Origin: Streptomyces sp. YPW6
GTDB taxonomy: Bacteria > Actinomycetota > Actinomycetes > Streptomycetales > Streptomycetaceae
DNA: 64,000 bases
Reading direction: 5' to 3'
NCBI RefSeq assembly: GCF_018866325.1
Contig: NZ_CP076457.1
Coordinates: 4,437,001-4,501,000 of the forward strand
Shown here: in pieces, positions 34,078-42,600 of the stretch
Position numbering within the stretch: position 1 is the first letter of the stretch
Layout of the letters: every line of letters begins with the position of its first letter
Notes under the pieces: model-generated
Database searches by the model: none
The model's input: only the letters and a program-made list of their open reading frames with translations
Told to the model about the DNA's origin: nothing
Program-made: the position numbers and the translations under genes

Positions 34078-36171
34078 GTGACCACCGCGGAGCCGAAACC
34101 CGGCCGCGAGGCGGACGGGACCACCGGTGCCGGGGGCGACGCCCTGGCCCCGCGCGTGCCGTCCCCCCGCGTTCCGGAGCCCCCCACCGAGAATTCCGCC
34201 GAGAGCTCCGCCGCGGGCTTCTCCGATCGGCCCGCCGAGACCGTCGGGTCCGCCGAGGCCGTCGGGTCCGCCGAGACCGTCGGGTCCGTCGGGTCCGTCG
34301 GGTCCGCCGAGGCAACCCGGACCACCGAGCCCACCGGGTCCGCCCCGGCCGGTGAGTCCAGCGAGCCCACCGGGTCCAGCGAGTCCGCCAAGACCGCCGG
34401 GTCCAGCGTGTCCAGCGAGACCGCCGGGTCCAGCGAGTCCGCCGAGACATCGCGGGCCCGAGCCCGCCGGCTGCTGCGCCACCCCGTCACCATCGCGACC
34501 GCGGCCGCCGCCGTGCTCCACCTCCTCTGGTTCTTCTTCTTCGCCAACACCGGCGGCGACATCGCCGCGCAGGACGCCTGGGCCGAGTTCGTCGGCCGGC
34601 ACCCCGGCACCGCGTACAACCTGGCCTGGTACGGGGGCATGCACCCGGTCTCGTACAGCGTGGTCTCGCCCTACCTGATGTCCCTGCTCGGCGTCCGTAC
34701 CACGATGATGATCGTCGGTACGGTCTCCTCGGGGCTGACCGCGCTGATCCTCGTGCGGGTCCCCGCCGTCCGTAATCCGCTGGCCTGCTCGCTCGCCGGG
34801 GTCTTCGCGTTCCTGTGCAACGCGCTCTCGGGCCGGGTGACGTTCGGGCTCGGCATGATGTTCGCCGTCGGCTCGGTGGCCGCGGTGTTCTGCTGGCCCC
34901 ACCGGTGGCGGTACAAGCGATGGGCCAAGGCCGCCGTCGCCGCCCCGCTCGCCGGGATCGCGACCGCGTCCAGCCCGGTCGCCGGACTCTTCCTGGGCGT
35001 CGTCGCGGCGGCGCTGTTCCTGCACAAGCGGCGCCCCGGCGCGTACGCCGTGGGGCTCGCCCCGGTGGCCGTGGTCGGGCTCTCCGCCTGGCTGTTCCCG
35101 TTCTCGGGTACGCAGCCGATGTCCCTCGGGACGCTCTCGCTGCCGTTCCTCTTCGCGGTGCTGGTCTTCGTCCTCGTTCCCCGCGACTGGAGCACGGTCC
35201 GCACGGCCGCCGCCGTCTACGGGCTCGGGACGCTGCTCACGTACGTCATCGACTCGCAGATCGGCTCGAACATCACGCGCATGGCGATGCTGTTCGCCGG
35301 GGTGGCACTGCTCGCCGCGCTGCCGTACACCGTGCCGCGCAGCCGCCGCTGGTACGCCCTGGTCCTCGCCTTCGTGGGCCTCAACTTCTGGATCGGCTTC
35401 AAGGGCGTCGACGACATCGTCCGGACCGCGCCCGCCGCGTCCTGGAACCGCGAACTGGCCCCGCTGATCCACCAGCTCCAGCAGGTGAAGGCGGAGCGCG
35501 GCCGGGTCGAGGTGGTGCCCGCGAGCAGCCACCGCGAATCGTCGGCGCTCGCCCCCTACGTCAACCTGGCACGCGGCTGGAACCGCCAGGCGGACATGAA
35601 GCGCAACCCGCTCTTCTACGACGACACGCTCGACCCGGTGAACTACCGGGAGTGGCTGGACCGCTGGGCCGTGCACTACGTGGTGCTGCCCAAGGACCGG
35701 CCGGACAACGGGGCGGTCCAGGAGGCGGAACTGGTCGAGCAGGGGCAGCCGTACCTGCGCCAGATCTGGGGCGACGCGAACTGGAAGCTCTTCGCGGTGC
35801 TGGACCCCGTGCCGATGGCCGACCCGCCGGCGACGGTGGAGCGGGCGGGCGCGGACGAGCTGACGATCACGGTGAAGTCGGCGGGCCGGGTGCTGATCCG
35901 GATCCCGTACACCCGCTGGCTCGCGCTCGTCGACGAGGACGGGAAGAGCGTGGAACGCCCGGTGGAGACCGAGGAGTCGAAGGAGCGGTCGCAGCTGGAC
36001 GAGACCGCGCCGAAGACGTACATCAACACCCACGGCTGCCTGAACAAGGTCGAGGAGGGTCCGTACGGCGACGAGTGGACCGAACTCCTCGCGCCGCGGC
36101 CGGGCGTGTACCGGCTGGCGGCCCCCTACCAGCTCCAGCCGGGCACACCCTGCCCGGAAGAGCTGAGCTGA
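34078..36171 (+). CDS. Polytopic membrane protein with a low-complexity N-terminus
   Basis: GTG 34078 (GGGGAG upstream) gives 697 residues. Residues about 35-125 form a Ser/Gly/Glu/Thr low-complexity tail built of GSAE, GSVGSV and GSSES units. About ten membrane segments follow, starting at TIATAAAAVLHLLWFFFFA. Loops contain GGDIAAQDAWAEFVGRHPG and AWYGGMHPVSYSVVSPYLM. The C-terminal 230 residues form a soluble domain (NRELAPLIHQLQQVKAERGRVEVVPASSHRESSA, YVVLPKDRPD). The pattern recalls GT-C-like membrane glycosyltransferases or uncharacterised actinobacterial proteins often labelled MFS; I cannot name a substrate. It follows the carboxypeptidase on the same strand with 304 bp between, so cell-envelope work is a reasonable guess. 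Confidence 0.75.
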   Translation: MTTAEPKPGREADGTTGAGGDALAPRVPSPRVPEPPTENSAESSAAGFSDRPAETVGSAEAVGSAETVGSVGSVGSAEATRTTEPTGSAPAGESSEPTGSSESAKTAGSSVSSETAGSSESAETSRARARRLLRHPVTIATAAAAVLHLLWFFFFANTGGDIAAQDAWAEFVGRHPGTAYNLAWYGGMHPVSYSVVSPYLMSLLGVRTTMMIVGTVSSGLTALILVRVPAVRNPLACSLAGVFAFLCNALSGRVTFGLGMMFAVGSVAAVFCWPHRWRYKRWAKAAVAAPLAGIATASSPVAGLFLGVVAAALFLHKRRPGAYAVGLAPVAVVGLSAWLFPFSGTQPMSLGTLSLPFLFAVLVFVLVPRDWSTVRTAAAVYGLGTLLTYVIDSQIGSNITRMAMLFAGVALLAALPYTVPRSRRWYALVLAFVGLNFWIGFKGVDDIVRTAPAASWNRELAPLIHQLQQVKAERGRVEVVPASSHRESSALAPYVNLARGWNRQADMKRNPLFYDDTLDPVNYREWLDRWAVHYVVLPKDRPDNGAVQEAELVEQGQPYLRQIWGDANWKLFAVLDPVPMADPPATVERAGADELTITVKSAGRVLIRIPYTRWLALVDEDGKSVERPVETEESKERSQLDETAPKTYINTHGCLNKVEEGPYGDEWTELLAPRPGVYRLAAPYQLQPGTPCPEELS

Positions 36172-36288
36172 CCGGTCCTCCTCCGCTGTTCGCGGATGCT
36201 CCTCCGGCCCGTTCGCGGCTGTCCCGTGTACGGGCCACCGGGTGCGGGATCTCCCTTCGCGGGCGTCGCACTGGCAAGCTGTCCGGCC

Positions 36289-37209
36289 ATGAACGCCACG
36301 ACGTGCCAGTACTGCGGCGGAGGGCGCCGGGGGCCGCTGCCCGGAATGATCTGCCCCGGCTGCGGGGCGGGCGCGTCCCGCACGGCGGGGGCGGACGGTT
36401 CCTGGGTCGCCCGCGAGACGCTGACGGGCCGCCTCTCCACGCTGCCGCGCCGCCGCAGGGCCCTGCTCGCGGCGGGCGCCGTGGTGGCGGCCGCAGGGCT
36501 GGTCACCGTCGCCCTGCTGCTGGTGCCGGGCGGCGGGAGTGTGGGCGGCGGCCGGACGGACACGGCGGGCCGGGCGGGCGCGGTCCCCGACCGGATCGGC
36601 GGCGCGGCCCCCACGAGGATCGTCCCCGGCCCCGGCCCCGGCACGGCGACGGACGCCCCCGCACCCTCGCAGACCTCGTCGGAGCCTCCGGTGGACGGCG
36701 GCCGCTTCACGCAGTGGGCGGGTCCCGGCTGTGCCACGGGGACGTACGAGGAGCGCGGCCGGTTCGAGAGCGGGGACGCCGGCTGGTACACGGTCGAGAA
36801 CGGCGGCTTCGACGGCGACGGGTGTGACGGCCGGTTCAGCGCGATCCCGATGTCGGGCAGCCCGACCGAGGACCGCGGTTCCACGGCCACCTGGTCCTGG
36901 CACCTGGGCCGGGGCTTCAGCGCGTGCGCGCTGACCGTCTTCGTGCCCGACAGCGGCCGCCCCCGCGACGCGGCGGGGGAGCCGACCGTCTACCGGGTGC
37001 TGTCGGACCCGGACGACGCGGACTCCGCGTACACGGGTTTCGCGGTGCTCCAGACGGAACACCGGGGCAGCGAGGTGCCGGTGCGCAGCTACCCGGTCAA
37101 GGGGGACGTCTTCGCCGTCCAGCTCATCGACCGGGGCCGGGACTGGGGCGACGCGCGACGGGTCGGCGCGCATCACGCGGCGGCGCAGATGAGGGCGTCC
37201 TGCCACTGA
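36289..37209 (+). CDS. Zinc-ribbon, single-span membrane protein
   Basis: This 306-residue protein starts MNATTCQYCGGGRRG. Two C-x2-C pairs (CQYC and CPGC, residues 6-9 and about 24-27) make a small cytoplasmic zinc ribbon. A membrane helix follows (ALLAAGAVVAAAGLVTVALLLVP, residues about 57-80), then a Pro/Gly/Thr linker. The extracytoplasmic domain is rich in Gly, Trp and Asp (GCATGTYEERGRFESGDAGWYTVENGGFDGDGCDGRFSAIPMSG), with cysteines that may be disulphide-linked. It looks like a beta-sandwich sensor or adhesin-like domain, but no family is recognised. No clear ribosome site precedes ATG 36289. It converges closely on the ATP-grasp gene, with 5 bp between stops. Confidence 0.75.
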   Translation: MNATTCQYCGGGRRGPLPGMICPGCGAGASRTAGADGSWVARETLTGRLSTLPRRRRALLAAGAVVAAAGLVTVALLLVPGGGSVGGGRTDTAGRAGAVPDRIGGAAPTRIVPGPGPGTATDAPAPSQTSSEPPVDGGRFTQWAGPGCATGTYEERGRFESGDAGWYTVENGGFDGDGCDGRFSAIPMSGSPTEDRGSTATWSWHLGRGFSACALTVFVPDSGRPRDAAGEPTVYRVLSDPDDADSAYTGFAVLQTEHRGSEVPVRSYPVKGDVFAVQLIDRGRDWGDARRVGAHHAAAQMRASCH

Positions 37210-37214
37210 GCCGG

Positions 37215-38012
37215 TCACCGCACGAAGGCACGGTCGTGCGGCAGGAGGTCCGTGACGGGCCCGGCCGCGCGCAGGACGGTGTCGAGGGCGCGGCCCGGAT
37301 CGACCTCGTAGCACCCGCTGGCCCAGGCCGCGTTGGCCTCGATCACCGCCCACCGGCCTGCGTCGTCCCGGCCGATGTCGACGACGACCGCCGAGGGCAG
37401 GCTGTCCCCGGCGGCCGCGAGCACCTCGCGTCCGAAGGCGAGCGCGGCGAGGTCCGGCGGCCCGGGCCGGAGACGGCCGGCCTCGGCGTACCGCCCGGCC
37501 GTGTGGATGGCGCCGTCGAGGAGGAACAGCCGGTACTCGACGGCGAAGGTCATCACGTCGCTCACCAGCACCACGGTGCCCGGATCCACGGCATCCGGTC
37601 CGGGCAGCCGGGACCCGTCCGCGTACACCAGTGCCGAAATGCTCTTGTCGTTCGGCGACTTGACGAACGCGGGGCGGCGCAGCCGGTACGCCTCACCGAT
37701 GGGCATCGCCCGGATGTCCCGCTGGGTGAGCGCCTGGGGGAGGCGGGCGAGCCAGTCGGCGGGGGCCTCCAGGAGGGCGATTCCCAGCGCGGGGGCCACG
37801 ACATCGGCGAAGGAGGGTCCGGCATGCAGGTGCACGGCGTGCGCCTCACCCCCGGCGCCCGCCGCCCACCCCGGTCTCCCCGCCCCCGGCGACACGGCGG
37901 AGGCCGCCGCCTCCACGACCCGCAGTCCGCGCCGCAGTGCGGTGGTGCGTAACCTCCTTGCGGAGTCGGTCAGTTGGGGTGGAAGCACCAGGGTGCGCGA
38001 TGAATACGTCAT
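37215..38012 (-). CDS. ATP-grasp domain protein
   Basis: This protein of 265 residues starts MTYSSRTLVLPPQLTDSARRL after AGAGGA. It carries an ATP-grasp C-terminal half: FVKSPNDKSISALVYADG (phosphate/lysine contact), TVVLVSDVMTFAVEYRLFLLDGAIHTAGRY and the metal-binding end SAVVVDIGRDDAGRWAVIEANAAWASGCYEVDP, in which E-A-N supplies the Mg ligands. It resembles the DUF4343/R2K-type ATP-grasp proteins that form amide or peptide-like bonds. Substrate is unknown. A much longer upstream frame is a shadow of the divergent phosphotransferase gene. Confidence 0.85.
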   Translation of the reverse strand: MTYSSRTLVLPPQLTDSARRLRTTALRRGLRVVEAAASAVSPGAGRPGWAAGAGGEAHAVHLHAGPSFADVVAPALGIALLEAPADWLARLPQALTQRDIRAMPIGEAYRLRRPAFVKSPNDKSISALVYADGSRLPGPDAVDPGTVVLVSDVMTFAVEYRLFLLDGAIHTAGRYAEAGRLRPGPPDLAALAFGREVLAAAGDSLPSAVVVDIGRDDAGRWAVIEANAAWASGCYEVDPGRALDTVLRAAGPVTDLLPHDRAFVR

Positions 38013-38159
38013 GGCCGCAGATCCTCTCGTACGGGTGCGCGGCACCGCACCGATTTTCGGACGGTCGGGGCCGGCCCGCGCAGCGGCGGCGAGGGGCGAC
38101 CCGGCAGGACCCGGACCGGAACGTTGTGCGACTCCGGGGCCACCTGGTTCGATCGCCGC

Positions 38160-39092
38160 ATGACCCTTGATCCGACGCCGACGCCGACGCTTGTGCGCGG
38201 GCTGATCGCCGCCCAGTTCCCGCACTGGGCGGACCTGCCCGTGGAGGCGGTCGACGCGAGCGGGACGGCGAACGCGATCTACCGCCTGGGCGACGACATG
38301 ACCGTACGGCTGCCACGCACCGAGGGCAGCGCGGCGGACGTGGCGAGGGAGCACCGTTGGCTGCCGCGCCTCGCGGAGCGGCTGCCGTTCCCCGTACCGC
38401 TCCCCCTCGCCCAGGGCACCCCGGGTGAGACGTTCCCCCGCCCCTGGTCGGTCTGCACCTGGCTGGACGGCACGAACCCGGCCCCCGGCGACGCCTCTTC
38501 GTCCTCGGACCTCCTGGCGGCGGACCTGGCGGAATGCGTGCTGGCGCTCCGCCGGATCGCCCCGGACGGCGCCCCGCCCGCGTACCGCAGCGAGCCCCTG
38601 GCCTCCCGCGACGCGGCGACCCGGGAGGCGCTGGCGACCCTGGCCGGGATCGTGGACGCGGAGGCCGTCACCGCCGCCTGGGACGCGTCCCTGTCCGCCC
38701 CGCCCTGCACGGCCGCCCCCGTCTGGGTGCACGGGGATCTCCAGCCGGGCAACGTCCTGGTCGCGGACGGCCGCCTCACCGCGGTCATCGACTTCGGCTG
38801 CACGGGCCTGGCCGACCCGGCCGTCGACCTGATCGCGGCCTGGTACCTGCTGACGGCGGGGGCCAGGGAGACGTTCCGCACGGCGGTGGCGGCCGACGAC
38901 GCCACCTGGGCGCGAGGGAGGGGCTGGGCGCTGTCCATCGCCCTGCTGGAACTGGCCCACTACCGGGAGTCGAACCCGGTGATGGCACGGATCGCGGCGC
39001 GGGTGGTCGAGGAGATCGTCGACGGCGCGCCCCTCCCACCCCCGGGTGTTCGGTCCAGTGCTGACACCACGCACTCCGGACAGCACCGCTGA
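38160..39092 (+). CDS. Aminoglycoside phosphotransferase (APH)-family kinase
   Basis: The product is 310 residues from ATG 38160. It has an APH-type protein-kinase-like fold. The N-lobe contains SGTANAIYRLGDDMTVRLPRTEG, with the final Arg where many members have Lys. The catalytic loop is VWVHGDLQPGNVLV and the metal-binding motif is VIDFGCTGLADPAVDL. Most chromosomal members in Streptomyces phosphorylate metabolites or antibiotics of unknown identity; resistance cannot be claimed from sequence alone. It is the last ordinary gene before the integrated element, whose left repeat begins 172 bp downstream. Confidence 0.88.
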   Translation: MTLDPTPTPTLVRGLIAAQFPHWADLPVEAVDASGTANAIYRLGDDMTVRLPRTEGSAADVAREHRWLPRLAERLPFPVPLPLAQGTPGETFPRPWSVCTWLDGTNPAPGDASSSSDLLAADLAECVLALRRIAPDGAPPAYRSEPLASRDAATREALATLAGIVDAEAVTAAWDASLSAPPCTAAPVWVHGDLQPGNVLVADGRLTAVIDFGCTGLADPAVDLIAAWYLLTAGARETFRTAVAADDATWARGRGWALSIALLELAHYRESNPVMARIAARVVEEIVDGAPLPPPGVRSSADTTHSGQHR

Positions 39093-39264
39093 CGACGCCT
39101 GGCGCCGATCCGCCGGGGGCGGGCGGGCGGGAGGTCAACTCCTCGTCGCCGCACGCTCTGCTCGGGCGAACGGCCCCGGACGCGAGGACCGGGGCCGCAC
39201 CATACCCATCCCTGAGGGAGAAGAGCGAGGTCAGAGCGATATTGCGTTGTGCCCCGGCAAGATC

Positions 39265-39290
39265 CGAACCTGCGACACCCGCTTTAGGAG
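39265..39290. repeat. Left att copy: decayed 3' fragment of tRNA-Arg
   Basis: These 26 bases are identical to 48407-48432 inside the intact tRNA-Arg(CCT) and cover the anticodon loop to the T-loop. The match continues imperfectly to the left (about 39212-39264 against 48348-48406) through the T-arm and acceptor end with several substitutions, so this copy no longer encodes a tRNA. To the right the identity stops at once. The space 39093-39683 otherwise contains no supported gene. Confidence 0.9.
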
Positions 39291-39683
39291 TGGGATCGAA
39301 TCCGTGCCGGACGGTTCCAGACCGTGCCGCGCGGTGTTGTTCTGCCTGATCGGCGCTGTGCGACACGGCGCCTGATCCTGCGTGTGACGCCTGGTGCTGA
39401 CCCGTCCGCTCACGCATCGCGCACGTATGAACCCTCCGCTTGGGATGCATGACCCAGTTCGAGGCCGGTTCCGCTCGTCTTGGCGATGGTCGCAGGTGGT
39501 CTAGGCACTTGATGGACTCTTCTCCTATCCGCACGCAGGGGCCCAATTCTTCGCCCTGATGCGTACTGAGACGGGAGAGACGTCTGGAGTTGTCCGCCAG
39601 ACGTCATAGCGGCGCGCCGCTATGCTTCACCCATTTCGTCTAGTGCCTTCACGGCATCTTCATCAGTGAGGGAGCTGCTCTGT

Positions 39684-42600
39684 ATGCCCCGTCAAGGCTC
39701 GCTGCCTTCCGCGGACCGCGCTCGGCTGGACAAGCTGCTTGCCTCATGGCGGGACTCACTCATTGACTTGAGTTTCCGTAACCGGCTGCTCAACTATCAG
39801 CGCCGCTCCTCGTCCGCCGGCATGGATCTGGTCGAGCCCGGGCTGGCTGGCGTGCTGGAAGGGCTCTCCCGCGGCTGCACCTTCTCTGTCGTGCGCGACG
39901 AAGAGCCTGATGGCGAGACCCCCGGTTCGGCGCCAGCCATCGTGGCGAACCCGGCGGGTTCCATCGCCGGCGCGAGGGCGATCGACACCCCCGGGTCTCG
40001 GGCCGGAGCCGGAGGTGGTCGACCTGGTGTGGAGCTCAAGACCTCCAAGACCACCCAGGCCGAGCAGGTCAGGCACCTGCGGCGCCTGGCTCTGGTCGCG
40101 CGGGAGAAGTTCAACGACTACGGCCTGTGGGTTCTCCAACTCGGCGTGGGCTTCCTTGACTGGACGCCGGCCACCTCCGCCGAGAAGAGCTTCAGCTCAC
40201 CCTTGGTGATAGTGCCGGTCGTCCTGGAACGGCGCCGTGGGGACTCGTACGTCCTGAAGATCAATACGGATGAGGAGCCAGTCCTCAACCCAGCCCTTGC
40301 CATCAAGATGGGCGAGTTGGGCATCGAATGGCCGCGTGTCGACCAGGTGGACCACCGCGACATTCCGGAGCTGCTTGCGCGGGTACGTCACGCGGTAGCC
40401 GGTGTGCGCGGTTGGAAAGTCACCAACCGGGTCGTGCTGGATACGTTCAACTCCAGCAAGGAGGTGATGTATCGGGACCTCCTGGACAATGCCGCCCGTG
40501 TGCAGGCCAGCGCCCTCGTGCGAGCCATCGGGCTCGGTGCCGACTCCGGCATTGCGTCCGGAACCTTTGCCTTCGACCCCGTCGACACGGATCGCATCGA
40601 CGAGGTCCAGCCGCCCGAGAACGCCCCCCTTGTGCTCGACGCGGACTCCTCCCAACGACAGTGCGTCGCTGCCGCGCTCGAAGGCCGCAGCTTCGTGATG
40701 GATGGACCGCCCGGCACCGGCAAGAGCCAGACGATCACCAACATGATTGCGGGTCTGCTGGAGCAGGGCCGCACCGTGTTGTTCGTCAGCGAGAAGGCGG
40801 CAGCGCTCGACGTGGTCCGCAACCGACTCGGCGATCTCGGTCTCGACGACTACGTCCTGGCCTTGCACAGCAACAACATGGGCCGGAAGCAGGTGGCGCA
40901 GGAACTCGGTCAGGCATTGCAGGCACCCCGCCGTACCTCGCCCGGCAGTGCCCAGGCGGACCTCAACCGCGCTCGCCAGCTACGCAAGGAACTTTCCGGA
41001 TACGCGGCGGCGATGAACGAGATCCGGCCTGGTCTCGACGCGAGCCTGCATGATGTCCTGGGACGGATCTCCCTGCTCGACGATTCCCACCCCCTGCCCC
41101 CGGCCCCCGCCTTCGACGCGGCGGCGTTCAGCGCCGAGCGACTTGGCCAGGCGACGGTGGCGGCCCGCCAGGTCAGCAGGTCATGGCGGCCGGCTGCGGA
41201 AGGCACCGCTTTCTCCTGGTACGGGCTGACAGCCACCGGAGAGCCGCTGCAGGCCCTCGACCTCGCCACCGAGACCCTCGTCGAGCTGGAGACGAGGTTG
41301 CTGCCGCACGCGGATCTCCTCGCCGACCTCGGCTGGCCGGGAGTTCGGTACGTATCCAGGCTGACCGCTCTTCTCCGGAGCGCCGGTGCGCGGCCGACTC
41401 TGCCGTTCCCGTGGCTGACCGCCGAGTACCACGGTCTGACCACAGCGGTGGCAGAGTTCCGACGCCGCCTGGAAGCGGTCATCGACGCCGAGCAGTCGGC
41501 GGAGCGGACACTCGGCAGGGCATGGGACCAGCTGCCGGCCGAAGTGGACGCCACGTCGAGTCCTGAAGAGACCGCTCTCGCGACTCTGCTGCCCCCGGCT
41601 ATCGATATCAGTGCGCTCACCACTGATGCCGCGCGCGAGCTCGGGGACCGCCTCGAAGCCGACGCCATAGCACTCGATGAGGCAGTCAAGTCGCTGGCGG
41701 CGGTTGCTGCGATGTACGGTCTGCCGGCCCCTGAGACCTGCGACGAGGCCCTTCGTCTGGGCCGCCTCGCCGACCTGGCGGGGGACTCCGACGATGCCAA
41801 GCCGCTGGCGGCATGGCTCACCCGAGAGGGCGCCGCTGGTGCGAGGACCGCCGCACAGGCCCTGCGCGAAGCCGTGGACCGCCTGAGTGCGGCGCGGAAG
41901 AAGGCCGAAGGGATCTTCACGGACCGGGTATTGCAGGAAGACTCCCTCGAAGACGTGTCGCACCGGTTCGCCACGGTGCACCGGTCCATCGCTGCCAGGC
42001 TGACAGCAGCATGTCGTGCCGACCGGCGGTTGGTGAGGTCACTCCTCCCCAACGGTCGCAAGTGCACCAAGGAGGTACTCGCCACGCTGCCGGCGGCGGT
42101 GGCCTGGCAGCAGGCAGCACGGACTCTGCACGCTGAGGTCGGTCACCACGCAGCGGCCCTTGGCAAGCACTGGCGGGGCGAGGACACCGACTTCGATGGC
42201 CTGGACTCCCTTATAGCACGGGCCGATGGAATTCTGGCGCTCGCTCCCCGGGTGGTCAACCAGGACGCGTTGGCACGCGAGGTGGCTTCTGGGGGACAGC
42301 CGCGTGTTGCCGCGAGGAACACCGCGGAGCAAGCTGCCGCCCGGCTGACCGAATGGCGGGACTCTCTCGTGCTGCCGCCCATGCTTGGGCCGTCGTACGA
42401 GTTGGAACCGGGAAGTCTCCGCGCCGCCGCGCAGTGGAGTCGCGCACATGTGGCGCCGCTGCGAACCGCGGAGCGCTTGATGCGGATCGTGGAGCGGACG
42501 GCCGTCGCGGACGGAGGCGCGGCCGTGGCGCCCGGCACCTGGACGCTCGCCTCCGCACGCGCGGCAGTCCGTACCGCACGGGCGACGCGTGCGGCCGTGT

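Noticed and set aside
38160..39092. Aminoglycoside resistance gene
   Set aside because: The fold is APH-like, but this family is broad, and nothing in sequence or context shows a drug substrate.
39265..39290. A second tRNA-Arg gene
   Set aside because: Only the 3' half is present, with substitutions in the T-arm and acceptor, and no 5' half follows; it is an att remnant.
39410..39607. Minus-strand small frame of 65 codons at the left end of the element
   Set aside because: No ribosome site, no recognisable protein, and composition typical of a non-coding element edge.
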